A stretch of 64,000 nucleotides of DNA from Thioploca ingrica (GTDB taxonomy: Bacteria > Pseudomonadota > Gammaproteobacteria > Beggiatoales > Beggiatoaceae). A model generated the notes under the pieces. That model worked only from the letters and a program-made list of their open reading frames with translations. It did no database searches and was not told the origin of the DNA. How positions within the stretch are numbered: position 1 is the first letter of the stretch; each line of letters begins with the position of its first letter. The DNA is taken from positions 2,790,001-2,854,000 of the forward strand of contig AP014633.1 of assembly GCA_000828835.1 (NCBI GenBank), written 5' to 3'. Positions 28,855 to 39,477 of the stretch are shown here, one piece after another. Position numbers and translations under genes: made by a program.

Positions 28855-30174
28855 ATGAAAAACCCTCAACAGCGCGGTATTCATGAATTATATGCCCAAG
28901 ATCCAGAACGAGCTGATTGGTTAGTTTGGGGTCGACAAGTTGATCCGATAACTCGCCGCGGCTTTTTAACTAAAACTAGCTTATTGGCAATGAGTGCGGT
29001 ATTAGGTAGTGCTATTCCATTTGCTGAGCAAATGCCGGCTGGCTTGATTCCAGTCGCATTAGCGGATACCAATGAACCTTTTACCATTCCCGGTAAGGAA
29101 GGCTTAATTATTTTAAGTGACAAACCCATCAATGCAGAAACCCCAGCGCATTTATTAGATGACGATATCACACCGATTAACCGTTTCTTTGTCAGAAACA
29201 ATGGGATTCCACCCGTACTCGAAACTATTGATCCCAATACTTGGACTTTAGAAATTGCCGGTGAATCTTGTGAAAAGCCAACTACCTTTACTTTGGCACA
29301 ATTAAAGCAACAATTTAAGAATTATACTTATCAACTGCAATTAGAATGTGCTGGCAATGGCAGAAGTGAATTTAATCCACCAGCGGATGGCAATCAATGG
29401 TCGGTTGGTGCAATTGGATGTGGCCAATGGACTGGCATTAGACTGAAAGAGGTATTGGAAGCTTGTGGAATTAAAGCGGATGCAGTTTATATTGGCTATT
29501 ATGGTGCCGATATCCATCTGAGTGGTGATCCCACTAAAGTGGTTATTTCTCGTGGTGTCCCGATGAGTAAAGCTTTGGAAGACGAAACGCTCATTGCTTG
29601 GGCAATGAATGGTGAAGATCTGCCGCTGCTGCATGGTTATCCGTTACGACTGGTTTGCGGAGGTTGGCCGGCATCCACTGCGGGTAAATGGCTAAAGCGT
29701 ATTGTCATTAGAAATAAAGTTCATGACGGCGCTCACATGGAAGGACAATCTTATCGTACCCCTTGTCACCCGGTCGCACCTGGCACCAAAGTTCCGGACG
29801 AAGATATGTGCATTATTGAATCCATGCCAGTGAAATCCATCATTACCTTTCCTAAATCGGGGATTGTTCATGAACGCAGTCAACCGCTAGCCATCCGAGG
29901 TCATGCTTGGGCGGGTGATTTTGAAGTCAAAGAAGTTTACGTTTCTAATAACTTTGGAACGAAGTGGCAGCCGGCAGAACTAAAGCCACCGGTGAATCGC
30001 TTAGCTTGGCAACGCTGGCAAGCAACCCTAGAATTTCCGCAAGAAGGCTATTATGAAATCTGGGTTAGAGCCGTAGATACACAGGGTAATTCGCAACCAA
30101 TGCTGGTACCCAATTGGAATCCCAAAGGTTATTTAAATAATGCCACTCACCGCATTGCAATACAGGTGGTATAA
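28855..30174 (+). CDS. Molybdopterin sulfite dehydrogenase (SorA/SoxC-like)
   Basis: 439 residues from the ATG at 28855, supported by AAGGA eight bases upstream. A twin-arginine signal (TRRGFLTKTSLLAMSAV, near residues 36-52) sends the folded protein to the periplasm. The molybdopterin domain has FFVRNNGIPP and the Mo-coordinating Cys in LQLECAGNGRSEF, followed by HGYPLRLVCGGWPASTAGKW. A C-terminal dimerisation domain of the Mo-co oxidoreductase type spans about 330-439. It should oxidise sulfite to sulfate, or act on a sulfane group if it is SoxC-like. No soxD-type partner in fused form and no other sox gene is present. Cytochrome genes flank it on both sides. Confidence 0.9.
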   Translation: MKNPQQRGIHELYAQDPERADWLVWGRQVDPITRRGFLTKTSLLAMSAVLGSAIPFAEQMPAGLIPVALADTNEPFTIPGKEGLIILSDKPINAETPAHLLDDDITPINRFFVRNNGIPPVLETIDPNTWTLEIAGESCEKPTTFTLAQLKQQFKNYTYQLQLECAGNGRSEFNPPADGNQWSVGAIGCGQWTGIRLKEVLEACGIKADAVYIGYYGADIHLSGDPTKVVISRGVPMSKALEDETLIAWAMNGEDLPLLHGYPLRLVCGGWPASTAGKWLKRIVIRNKVHDGAHMEGQSYRTPCHPVAPGTKVPDEDMCIIESMPVKSIITFPKSGIVHERSQPLAIRGHAWAGDFEVKEVYVSNNFGTKWQPAELKPPVNRLAWQRWQATLEFPQEGYYEIWVRAVDTQGNSQPMLVPNWNPKGYLNNATHRIAIQVV

Positions 30175-30176
30175 CT

Positions 30177-30944
30177 ATGAATCGGGTTAAGAAGAAATTA
30201 GCCGGTTTGGCGAGTGTACTTTTTTTACTAAGTAGCACAGTTGGGGCACAAGGAGTGGACGAAACCACTGGCTTAATTATCGCTGATAATGTTGAACTCG
30301 TTAAAACTTACTGTACCGTGTGTCATTCCGCCCAAAAGATTACCCAACAAAATAGTAGTCGTTTAACCTGGTTAGGTTTAATTCGGTGGATGCAAGACAC
30401 CCAAGGTCTAACGAAATTCGATACCGATACCGAGAATAAAATCTTGGACTATTTAGAAACCAACTATGGCCCTAAAACGGCTAATAACTACCGTCGTGCC
30501 TTATTATCCCCTTTTTTGATGCCACCTAATCCGTATCAAACGATAGCTACGTTACAATGGAAGGGTTTACAAGAAGATTATAAACCAGGTGATGCTTTAA
30601 GCTTAGAATTAGCCGTTAATTTTCAAGAAACTTACAGTAAAGGCAATTTCGATCTTTGGATTGCGGTTCATTTACCGGGCACACCGGATTCTGAATTCCA
30701 GTTCATGATCGGAACCGCTACTCAACCGGTTTTTAACACTGAACCACAAGCCTTTTTAGTTTCCTTGAAGGCCACCAATAATACCTATCCACTTATAAAA
30801 GATTTCATGGTGCCACCACTGCCAGCAGGAGAATATACTTTTTATGCGCTGGCGGTCGAAGCGGGAACTAATCCATTACAAGTTAGCGATCACAACCGTT
30901 CTAACTTGATAACGCAACGAGTTTATCTTAACGGTGTCGAATAG
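30177..30944 (+). CDS. Periplasmic cytochrome c with C-terminal beta domain
   Basis: 255 residues. A signal peptide ends near AQG (about residue 24). One haem site, CTVCH, lies near residue 47 in a small cytochrome domain (to ~105, with YLETNYGP). The remaining ~150 residues look beta-rich (LSLELAVNFQE, FDLWIAVHLPGTP, PPLPAGEYTFYALAV) and have no name I can give. The gene starts two bases after the sulfite dehydrogenase stop, so the two are translationally linked. It is plausibly the SorB-like electron acceptor, with an added domain for docking or anchoring. Confidence 0.82.
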   Translation: MNRVKKKLAGLASVLFLLSSTVGAQGVDETTGLIIADNVELVKTYCTVCHSAQKITQQNSSRLTWLGLIRWMQDTQGLTKFDTDTENKILDYLETNYGPKTANNYRRALLSPFLMPPNPYQTIATLQWKGLQEDYKPGDALSLELAVNFQETYSKGNFDLWIAVHLPGTPDSEFQFMIGTATQPVFNTEPQAFLVSLKATNNTYPLIKDFMVPPLPAGEYTFYALAVEAGTNPLQVSDHNRSNLITQRVYLNGVE

Positions 30945-30950
30945 CCTGGA

Positions 30951-31026
30951 TGGAACGTCGTGGAATCTAGGATAACGATTCTCACGATAGGCAAACTATC
31001 TTGATCCCGTATTCCATTTCGTTCCA
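30951..31026. repeat. Nested palindromic element
   Basis: TGGAACG-N3-TGGAAT (30951-30966) is matched in inverted order by ATTCCA-N3-CGTTCCA (31011-31026). Inside is a smaller hairpin GATAG/CTATC. The 76-bp unit fills the spacer and could be a mobile palindromic repeat or a structured transcript end. It lacks a T-run. Confidence 0.55.
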
Positions 31027-31047
31027 TGCGGGCTAAAGGAAACCACG

Positions 31048-31563
31048 ATGAGAAACCTAATTTTTCAATTACTTAAAATTTTACCACTCACAGTTGCCTT
31101 AATGGCACCAACCTACGCTGATTCTATTAAAGGTTTGTCCACCTATAAAGGTGCTTGGTTTGACATCCAGTATCCTTCCAACTTTAAGGTGCGACCCTCC
31201 TTGAAAAGCAGTTCCTCTGTTTCTGGTTACGATAGTGCTTTTTTCACCTCGCCTGATGGCACTGTAGAATTTTACGTGTTCTCGCCACAGTGGAATGGTG
31301 ATCCTATCGAAGACATCGCTATCGACCCTGAAGAAGAAGTTTATGAAACCCAGAAACAGGAGGAAAAGAACGGCAAAAAAGTTTGTTGGGTGACCATCAG
31401 CGCTAAAGACAAAGCTTATACACGGTCTTATATGGATGTCGAAGACACCACTTCTAACACGAGACTGGTATTTGGTATCAAATATCACAACCAAAAAGCT
31501 TATGATAAGTATAAACCAGCTTACTTGAAGTTTAAGGGATCACTTAAGCAATATGCAGATTAA
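31048..31563 (+). CDS. Secreted protein of unknown function
   Basis: 171 residues with a signal peptide that probably ends at TYADS (residue ~25). The mature part starts with STYKGAWFDIQYPSNFKVRPSLKSS and includes SPDGTVEFYVFSPQW. This resembles the PsbP/MOG1-like alpha-beta-sandwich pattern of periplasmic proteins, though I cannot name a family with certainty. GGAAACC lies just before the ATG. It follows the sulfite dehydrogenase cluster after a palindromic element; a shared role is possible but unproven. Confidence 0.65.
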   Translation: MRNLIFQLLKILPLTVALMAPTYADSIKGLSTYKGAWFDIQYPSNFKVRPSLKSSSSVSGYDSAFFTSPDGTVEFYVFSPQWNGDPIEDIAIDPEEEVYETQKQEEKNGKKVCWVTISAKDKAYTRSYMDVEDTTSNTRLVFGIKYHNQKAYDKYKPAYLKFKGSLKQYAD

Positions 31564-31649
31564 AACCTGCATGGGGGAAGGTGTACGCTGCTAGGTTTTT
31601 ACACCCCTAACATTTCAAGCGCGTCGGTCATCTTAGGCATTAGCGACAA

Positions 31650-31787
31650 ATGAGATATTCTCTGTTTGTCCTCACGAATACTTCTGAAACAATTCTTCTA
31701 GCTTTTAAAGTCCAAATGCAACATAAATTGTCTTTTGGGGATGCTTTAATTATGGCAACCGCGATTCAGTCTAATGCCAAGGTTTAG
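31650..31787 (+). pseudogene. Remnant of a VapC-like PIN-domain toxin
   Basis: A 45-codon frame whose second half reads HKLSFGDALIMATAIQSNAKV before a stop. The LSFxDALIxATA pattern is the C-terminal acidic motif of VapC-type PIN nucleases. The N-terminal catalytic Asp region and a partner antitoxin are absent, so only the 3' part of a toxin gene remains. It sits in an otherwise noncoding stretch rich in palindromic repeats. Confidence 0.55.
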
Positions 31788-31807
31788 CTATTTTTCCCGA
31801 CAGCCAA

Positions 31808-31846
31808 GTAGGGTGGGCAACATGGTTTACCGTTGTCCACCCTATC
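31808..31846. repeat. Dispersed palindrome, GTAGGGTGGGCAAC type
   Basis: Left arm AGGGTGGGCAACATGG pairs with right arm CCGTTGTCCACCCTA. Related palindromes occur at about 47998-48030 and 48045-48092, so this is a dispersed repeat family. Similar words are known from intergenic DNA of giant sulfur bacteria and cyanobacteria. Confidence 0.65.
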
Positions 31847-32019
31847 TCGCTTGGTTTGGGAACGTTTGGCTTGAAGCCTGCGTAGGTTGGTCTAAGGAAC
31901 GAAGCACAACAATCGCTCGCTACCAAGCGAAGCTTAGTAACGAGCAATTTCAACCAATTATGTATGGTGCATAAGCTGAACTTACTAAAGCCGATTTTGA
32001 TAACTTATAAAGCATACCC

Positions 32020-32874
32020 ATGAAATCCAACGAAGTTGCCAACCAGTATGATTCTCTCTCGCTAATGAGGGAGGTTTCCGAGAATTCTCCTCACCCGTGT
32101 TATTTCAAGAATGACGAATGGGGTGTCTGGCTTTACCAGGCTAATTGCCTCGAGTTTATGGATATCCTCATTGAAAAATATCCGGAAGGTAGATTCGACA
32201 TGGTATTTGCCGACCCGCCCTATTTTCTCTCAAACGGCGGGATAACTTGTCACGCTGGCAAAAGGGTTAAGGTTGACAAAGGACAGTGGGATCAATCTCA
32301 AGGAGCCGAGTTAAATCACGAATTTAACCTTGCTTGGCTGTCACGCTGTCAAGCTTTGCTGAAAGCCAATGGAACTCTCTGGGTTTCCGGAACTCATCAT
32401 GTCATTTATTCAGTGGGTTACGCCATGCAACAATTAGGCATGAAAATTCTTAATGACATCACCTGGGAAAAACCTAATCCGCCACCCAATCTGTCTTGTC
32501 GTTACTTTACTCATTCCACTGAAACCCTCATTTGGTCAGCCAAGAATGATAAATCGAAACATTGCTTCAACTATGAAGCGATACGCGAAATGAATGGTGG
32601 CAAGCAGATGAAATCGGTTTGGACATTGACTGCACCCAAGAGAGATGAAAAAGAATTCGGCAAACACCCGACACAAAAACCAGTAGCGCTTTTGGAGCGA
32701 ATCATTTTGGCTAGCACTAATGAAAGGGATTGGATTATGGATCCTTTTTCTGGAAGTTCGACTACCGGTGTTGCGGCTATAAAAACTCAACGCCGCTTTG
32801 TCGGAATTGAATTCGATCTGGACTTTTTAGAACTTTCGGCAAAACGGCTTGCTCAAGCCATCAGTATGAGGTAG
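32020..32874 (+). CDS. DNA adenine/cytosine-N4 methyltransferase, beta class, orphan
   Basis: 284 residues. The catalytic motif IV MVFADPPYFLSNGG lies near residue 66, ahead of the SAM-binding motif I DPFSGSSTTG near 248. This order defines the beta class of amino-methyltransferases. HPTQKPVALLERII precedes motif I, as expected. The SNGG extension after DPPY resembles the DpnA/M.DpnIIB type, so GATC is a possible target, but specificity cannot be read from sequence. No restriction endonuclease is adjacent. The gene lies beside repeats and a toxin remnant, consistent with an accessory origin. It could be a solitary regulatory methylase or the residue of a restriction system. Confidence 0.88.
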   Translation: MKSNEVANQYDSLSLMREVSENSPHPCYFKNDEWGVWLYQANCLEFMDILIEKYPEGRFDMVFADPPYFLSNGGITCHAGKRVKVDKGQWDQSQGAELNHEFNLAWLSRCQALLKANGTLWVSGTHHVIYSVGYAMQQLGMKILNDITWEKPNPPPNLSCRYFTHSTETLIWSAKNDKSKHCFNYEAIREMNGGKQMKSVWTLTAPKRDEKEFGKHPTQKPVALLERIILASTNERDWIMDPFSGSSTTGVAAIKTQRRFVGIEFDLDFLELSAKRLAQAISMR

Positions 32875-32951
32875 TTATCTTTGAATTTCGCTTGAGGAAC
32901 AACTATAAAGAGAAGTGAGGCCATTCAGAAACACTACCCTAAATTTTTAAG

Positions 32952-33443
32952 ATGAAGTTATTAACACATTTTCAATGGAAACATTTGATCTTCACTTTTG
33001 TCATGTTGTATGCGTTACTCTGGCTGTTAGATCCAAATAAAGCCAAGCGGGTTTTTGGGGGAGCAATCAGTGTCATTAACAGTTTGATAACCCAGTTATT
33101 TGATCCCTCAAGTTCATCTACATCTACTCTTCGATTTGATCCCATTCTAGTTACTGCAGATAGGCAAGAATTACGCGTTTTTCTAACCCAACCCAATGAA
33201 GAACTCCTCAAAATAAGAAATGGGTTTTATAATCAACCCGCTGGTTATTACATTCAAATAGATGAACAAGGTCATTGTCGTGCCAAAACTGCTACTGAAT
33301 TTGAAGGTCGTTGGGAAACACCGGCTAAAGTATTATGTCCTCAAGTAGCACTCATTTTATCTGGAGCAATTAATACTTCTCGCTCGGTACGACGACCGAA
33401 TAAGTGCAAAGACCCGTTTGATTGTGAAGAAAAAGATGAGTAA
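32952..33443 (+). CDS. Small membrane-anchored protein, unknown
   Basis: 163 residues. One hydrophobic helix near residues 11-27 (LIFTFVMLYALLWLL) is followed by a second, weaker one near 35-52. The soluble remainder has QPAGYYIQIDEQGHCRAK in the middle and two pairs of Cys near the end (CKDPFDCEEKDE). No recognised domain. It is convergent with the large histidine kinase gene. The frame has ordinary codon use, which supports it as real, but nothing shows its function. Confidence 0.55.
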   Translation: MKLLTHFQWKHLIFTFVMLYALLWLLDPNKAKRVFGGAISVINSLITQLFDPSSSSTSTLRFDPILVTADRQELRVFLTQPNEELLKIRNGFYNQPAGYYIQIDEQGHCRAKTATEFEGRWETPAKVLCPQVALILSGAINTSRSVRRPNKCKDPFDCEEKDE

Positions 33444-33491
33444 ATTTAGAACTGGGTGGCAATCGGCGTTAAAATCAGTTTAAAAAATATT

Positions 33492-36400
33492 CTAAATAAA
33501 GGGCTTCCAATCCTGATTGAGACGACAACGTTCTAAATAAATTTGAGCAACCGTATCAGCAGGATTGTGTTGCAAACAAGCTTCAAATAGTTGCGCTGCT
33601 GGCAGAAACGTTTTGGTCTCATAAAGAGATAATGCCTTAGTAAAGGGTTCTAAAGTAGCTAACTTAGCGGCTTTGCTATCGGGATCATCGGCTTCAAAAA
33701 CTTCATAAACGGTTACTAATTCTGATTTACCTTTGACTTGGACTTGATCAATCCGCCGGATAGCGTAAGCGGTGGGATTAAGTAAGCCTAAATAAGTTTG
33801 ATGACTAATCAGTAAAGGTACACCATAATTTTTAGTTAATCCTTCCATTCGCGAAGCTAAATTAACGGCATCACTAATAACCGTACTATCCATTCGTTTT
33901 TGTCCACCCACGGTGCCTAACATCAATAAACCGGTATTAATTCCAATCCCAATTTGAATCGGGACATAACCCACTATTTCGCGGTGTTCATTATACTTTT
34001 TTAATTGGCATAACATGTCAATACCCGCTTTGACCGCATCATCGGCACTACCACTAAACAAAGCCATAATCGCATCACCAATATATTTATCAATGAACCC
34101 AGTATGTTCAATGATAATGGGTTCCATACAACTGAGATAAGTATTAATAAAGCGAAAATTATCTTCCGGGGTCATGCGTTCAGATAAGGTCGTAAAAGAA
34201 CGAATGTCAGAAAATAAAATCGACATTTCTTTTTGCACCTGGTCACCCAGTTGTACTTCTACAATGCTCTCTTTATTTAAAAATTGTAAAAATTGCCGCG
34301 GCACAAAACGACCATAAGCAATGTTAATTTTCGATAATTCCAAATGCATTTTGATTCTAGCCATCAACTCACTTTTGGAAACCGGTTTGCTTAAATAATC
34401 ATTGGCACCGGCATCTAATCCTTCTACTAAATCGGAAACTTGATTTTTAGCGGTCAACATTAAAATCGGTAATTCATTAATCGGAAATTTCTCTCGCAGT
34501 TTTTGACAAACCTCATACCCCGTCATTTTCGGCATCATGACGTCCAACAAAACTAAATCGGGTTGATAACCTTTTTCTACAATCGCTAATGCTTCTAACC
34601 CATTCATGGCTTGGGTAATTGAATAATTATGTAATGATAAGTGATTAATGAGTACTTGCAAATTAATCGGTTCATCGTCGACGATTAAAATTTTGAAAAA
34701 GCCATGTTGTTTAGATGGAATCGGTGGAGTAATCGTGATATCTGGATAGATTTGGTTTGATAAGCTTTGAATTACTAAAGATTCACGACTGGGTGTAAAT
34801 TCGTCTAAAGAAAGACTTTCTACTTCTTCAGAGGCAATCGGTAAAGTGAAAGTAAAGCAAGAACCTTGGCCTAAAGTAGACTGAACGGTAATTTGCCCAC
34901 CGTGTAATTCAACCAGTTGTTTAGTCACCGCTAATCCTAAACCAGTCCCGCCATAGAGCCGAGCCGTTGAGCCATCTCCTTGTTCAAACGATTCAAAAAT
35001 ACTCTCGATTTTATTTTCGGCGATGCCAATACCGGTATCACTCACCTGGATAGCTAAAAAATTTTCTTGGACTTCAGTCACTATTTTTATCGAACCGCTA
35101 TCAGTGAACTTAATCGCATTACTGACTAAATTATGCAAAATTTGTTGTAACCGGTTTTCATCCGCATAAGCGGGCGGTAAATCTGAAGAAATCGCATTAA
35201 TAAATTGTAAATTTTTTTTGCCCAAGAGGGGTCGACTTAAGGTGAATACGACTTCGACAATTTCTCGCATACTCACTGATTTGAGTTGCAGTTCAATATT
35301 TTTATGCCGCAGCTTGGAGAAGTCGAGAATGTTATTCACTAAATTAGCTAAACGCCGTCCACTGACCACAATCATCACCAAATTAGCCCGAGTTTGCTCC
35401 GGTAATGGTCCGGTAGCACCATCTAACAGGGAATCAGCAATCCCAATAATTCCATTGAGTGGGGTTCGTAATTCATGAGAAGTATTAGCCAGGAATTCAT
35501 TTTTCAATTGATCTAAGCGTTGTAAATCTTGATTCTTAGTTTCTAAAGTCTGAAAAGAAGCTTTTAACTGTTTAGCCATACTATTGAATGAATTAGCTAA
35601 TTCACCTAATTCATCGGCACGTCCCACCGGTAAAATTTGATCCCAGTCACCATTAGCTAACTTCTTAGCAGCATCGTTAAGGCGTAAAATGGGACTGACA
35701 ATCCATTTAGAGGTAAAAATACCAATCAACGTCGCTAGGATTAAAGCAATTAAAGTCAGTATCAAGGTAGTGCGGGTATTGATATTGATTTGTTCCATGA
35801 AATCCGCTTCTGGAACCACCACAATAATCAACCAATCGAGATTAAATTTGTTTTTAAATGGGGAAACCCGGACACGTTGTCGTTCACCATTCGCGGCAAA
35901 ACGCAATTCCCTCGTTTGAGTAATTTGAGTAAAATTACCGTAATAATCAACTAAGTATTGTGCGGTGGCTTGAATTAAATGGTCATCGACATCAAAGGCT
36001 TTTAAGCGACGCTTATTTTCGTCAAAAGACGGGTAAGGAAAGGAACCACCGACCAATAAACCGGAACGTTCCACAATAAAAGTCTTCCCGGTTTTACCGA
36101 TTTTAACACTCCGTAAAAATTCGCTAATTTTGGATAAAGTAAAATCTGAACCTAATACCCCTTGTAATACACCATTTTCATCGAAATAAGGATAAACAAA
36201 ACTCATTCCCAATTGTTCAGTTCCTTTAGAACCAATAAATTGGTAAATTTCGGTCCAAGCCGGTCGACCGGTTTGGACTGCGGATTGATACCAAGGACGT
36301 AGCCGCGGATCATATTGTTGAGGGTTGTGTAAATCGATGGAATGACCTTCCTCATCGAGGTGATAGTCTTGCATGAAACCACCGGTATCATTATCTTTTA

Positions 36401-36821
36401 AGTTATAAGCTAACCCACCACCATCGAGTCGTTGTAATGCAATATAGTTACCTTGTTCATTGCCAAAATAAATATAACTCAAAGAACTAAATACTTGACT
36501 TTGTTTAATTAAATGCGGTAACCAACTGCGTAACTGATTCAAATCTAACTGATTATTACGAATGGCATTGGCATTAATATTTACCACTAAAGAAGGAATT
36601 TCTAAATAGGAATTGATATATTGTTCAATCCGGGCATTGATTTCCGTATGCAACTGAGTAACCAAATCATTGATCGCTTCTTGTCCATTCCGAAAGGAAA
36701 AATAGCCGGTCAGTCCCACCGCTATAATAATTTGGAACATAAACGGGACAATGAGGATCACTCGAATATGGGCTTGGCCAGAGATTCTAGAAACGAGATG
36801 GTTTATTAATTTGAGCAACAT
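33492..36821 (-). CDS. Hybrid histidine kinase with adenylate cyclase output
   Basis: About 1109 residues from the ATG at 36821; a TTG 60 bases earlier (36881) is possible but has no ribosome site. Order: TM helix (about 20-45), dCache-like periplasmic sensor (45-325, with [11 protein letters not shown]), second TM, HAMP, short coiled coil. Then HisKA with the phosphorylated His in [12 protein letters not shown] (near 455) and a HATPase ([29 protein letters not shown]). A receiver domain has its Asp in [13 protein letters not shown] (near 755). A class III nucleotide cyclase follows ([30 protein letters not shown]), then a short helical end. A ligand outside the cell should control phosphorylation and cAMP production through one polypeptide. 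Confidence 0.9.
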   Translation of the reverse strand: MLLKLINHLVSRISGQAHIRVILIVPFMFQIIIAVGLTGYFSFRNGQEAINDLVTQLHTEINARIEQYINSYLEIPSLVVNINANAIRNNQLDLNQLRSWLPHLIKQSQVFSSLSYIYFGNEQGNYIALQRLDGGGLAYNLKDNDTGGFMQDYHLDEEGHSIDLHNPQQYDPRLRPWYQSAVQTGRPAWTEIYQFIGSKGTEQLGMSFVYPYFDENGVLQGVLGSDFTLSKISEFLRSVKIGKTGKTFIVERSGLLVGGSFPYPSFDENKRRLKAFDVDDHLIQATAQYLVDYYGNFTQITQTRELRFAANGERQRVRVSPFKNKFNLDWLIIVVVPEADFMEQININTRTTLILTLIALILATLIGIFTSKWIVSPILRLNDAAKKLANGDWDQILPVGRADELGELANSFNSMAKQLKASFQTLETKNQDLQRLDQLKNEFLANTSHELRTPLNGIIGIADSLLDGATGPLPEQTRANLVMIVVSGRRLANLVNNILDFSKLRHKNIELQLKSVSMREIVEVVFTLSRPLLGKKNLQFINAISSDLPPAYADENRLQQILHNLVSNAIKFTDSGSIKIVTEVQENFLAIQVSDTGIGIAENKIESIFESFEQGDGSTARLYGGTGLGLAVTKQLVELHGGQITVQSTLGQGSCFTFTLPIASEEVESLSLDEFTPSRESLVIQSLSNQIYPDITITPPIPSKQHGFFKILIVDDEPINLQVLINHLSLHNYSITQAMNGLEALAIVEKGYQPDLVLLDVMMPKMTGYEVCQKLREKFPINELPILMLTAKNQVSDLVEGLDAGANDYLSKPVSKSELMARIKMHLELSKINIAYGRFVPRQFLQFLNKESIVEVQLGDQVQKEMSILFSDIRSFTTLSERMTPEDNFRFINTYLSCMEPIIIEHTGFIDKYIGDAIMALFSGSADDAVKAGIDMLCQLKKYNEHREIVGYVPIQIGIGINTGLLMLGTVGGQKRMDSTVISDAVNLASRMEGLTKNYGVPLLISHQTYLGLLNPTAYAIRRIDQVQVKGKSELVTVYEVFEADDPDSKAAKLATLEPFTKALSLYETKTFLPAAQLFEACLQHNPADTVAQIYLERCRLNQDWKPFI

Positions 36822-36908
36822 GTCGGTTTTTAACTTAACGATATTCGATCTCGCATTCTTCTTTCTGGGCAATAATGGCAATGGATATTTTTACACTCTA
36901 CAATAAAA

Positions 36909-37730
36909 TCAATCATCAGCGGAAGGTCGTTTCCGTAGAGTAGAATTGGGATTATCAACAGTAAAACGAGCAGCACGATGTTTGCGTAATTGAATTAAGG
37001 TAAAAACCGGGCCAGAAATAGCATAAAGTAAAAAACTAACAAATAAAACTTGCGGTGGACTAACCGAAATGAGCACAAATAACATAACCACACTCAAGAC
37101 TTTGACAAAAGGAACTGGCCCTTTCAGATCGAGTTCTTTGAAACTTCGATAGCGAATATTACTTACCATCAAAGCACCGGTAGCGACAGTGATAATGAGA
37201 GCCGGTATTGCTAGAACAGTACCATCCAACTGATGATCCGTACTCATCCACACAAAACCCGCCATAACCGCCGCTGCTGAGGGGCTAGCTAATCCCTGAA
37301 AATGAGCCTTATCCACTTTACCGACTTGCGTATTAAAACGGGCTAACCGCAGTGCGGTAGCTGCAGTATAAATAAAAGCCGCTAACCAACCAATTTTACC
37401 GAATAAATTAGATAAAGCCGCTAAGCTGGATAAGGACCACTCATACATCAATAAAGCCGGCGCAATCCCAAAACAAACCAAATCAGATAAGCTATCATAT
37501 TCCGCTCCAAAAGCACTTTGAGTGTTAGTTAGGCGCGCTACTCGTCCATCAATACCATCTAAAATCATCGCGATGAAAATAGCAATCGCTGCCGCTTCAA
37601 AACGATTATTAATCGCCGCGACAATGGCATAAAAACCGGAAAATAAAGCGGCTGTTGTAAACAGGTTAGGTAAAAGATAAATACCTCGCCGCCGCTTAGG
37701 TTTATCAGGCAGGTCTATTTCATCAGACAT
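36909..37730 (-). CDS. pssA: CDP-diacylglycerol-serine O-phosphatidyltransferase
   Basis: 273 residues with about eight hydrophobic segments. The CDP-alcohol phosphotransferase signature is complete: DGRVAR, eight residues, G, three, D, three, D (DGRVARLTN ... FGAEYDSLSD, near residues 60-82). It makes phosphatidylserine, the precursor of phosphatidylethanolamine, at the inner membrane. Length and context (downstream of ilvC) match the type II membrane enzyme linked to the ilv operon in many proteobacteria. Confidence 0.93.
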   Translation of the reverse strand: MSDEIDLPDKPKRRRGIYLLPNLFTTAALFSGFYAIVAAINNRFEAAAIAIFIAMILDGIDGRVARLTNTQSAFGAEYDSLSDLVCFGIAPALLMYEWSLSSLAALSNLFGKIGWLAAFIYTAATALRLARFNTQVGKVDKAHFQGLASPSAAAVMAGFVWMSTDHQLDGTVLAIPALIITVATGALMVSNIRYRSFKELDLKGPVPFVKVLSVVMLFVLISVSPPQVLFVSFLLYAISGPVFTLIQLRKHRAARFTVDNPNSTLRKRPSADD

Positions 37731-37827
37731 AGCACATTAATGGTAATTAAAATTAGCTGTAAAATTTCATTGTCTGGTCAATACCAGCAACTATTGGGTG
37801 TATCTTAATTCAACAAATATTTAATGG

Positions 37828-37854
37828 TCTGCTTTCCTAATGCTGGAAAGCAGA
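37828..37854 (-). terminator. Strong hairpin between ilvC and pssA
   Basis: Perfect 10-bp inverted repeat TCTGCTTTCC / GGAAAGCAGA with a 7-base loop. No proper T-run follows on either strand, so it may stabilise the end of the ilvC mRNA or pause transcription instead of ending it. Confidence 0.5.
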
Positions 37855-37871
37855 ACTGAATGCCGAAAAAT

Positions 37872-38915
<1,044 letters not shown>

Positions 38916-38928
38916 TTATTAGTTGAAT

Positions 38929-39477
38929 TTATCTTAAAAAAAGAGCTAAATCAGGATAATCAGTATTACCGGGCTTACGAGTGAAAAGAATATTTTTTTC
39001 CTGGTGTTTATCATACTGAAAACTTTTACTTGCGGTATTCTTTTTTTTAACGACTTGGCTACTAAAGAGTATATGACGAAATTTTAAATGCGCTAAAAGA
39101 GAATGTTTTGAGTAATTTTCTATCATTTTAATTAAATAGTGAGAGATAATTTATCCCGCTTGAGTTTGTTTCAGCCAACCTGTTGAGTTATTGGATTTCA
39201 TTTCTATTAACAAGGTATAAAAAGCATTTTCTTGTTGACAAAAAATGATATAGTCACTTTTTATTTTTAATTCTTTAATTGGTGCTAATAGCGGGTGAAT
39301 ATCTATTTCCTTATCGAGTTTTAAGGTAAAAGTTTGGGTGTGCGTTTTTTTCAATTTAACCCATTTACATTCAGCTTGAGTTTGCGATTCATATAAAGTA
39401 ATGATATTACCTTTATCTTCAGCATAATGAAATTGTGGTGCAATGGCTTCTCTTAAGAGTGGTAATACGGCTATCAT
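38929..39477 (-). pseudogene. Partner gene of the AAA ATPase, interrupted by in-frame TAA
   Basis: A 183-codon frame starting with ATG at 39477, overlapping the ATPase stop by four bases (ATGA). Codon 109 is TAA (39151-39153), but the same frame then stays open for 74 codons to 38929. The translation reads sensibly across the stop: GWLKQTQAG, stop, IISHYLIKMIENYSKH. Before the stop, SDYIIFCQQ followed by YTLLIEMKS gives the D...ExK spacing of a PD-(D/E)XK nuclease core. I therefore see one gene with a nonsense mutation, not two small genes. Other readings are a truncated 108-residue protein or a read-through stop. No homologue is known to me by name. Confidence 0.6.

Larger units (their letters stand above)
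31564..32019. other. Repeat-rich spacer with toxin remnant
   Basis: 456 bp between the secreted protein and the methyltransferase. It contains the PIN remnant and a palindrome at about 31809-31845 of the GTAGGGTGGGCAAC...GTTGTCCACCCTA type. A further GC-richer tract of the same flavour extends to about 31955. Small frames here on both strands are not credible genes. Confidence 0.6.

Noticed and set aside
31771..31974. Frames of 60-66 codons on both strands
   Set aside because: They span palindromic repeats and the end of the PIN remnant and have no ribosome site or domain.
38929..39126. Independent 65-residue gene after the ATPase partner
   Set aside because: It is in the same frame as the partner gene, lacks a ribosome site and reads as its continuation past one TAA.
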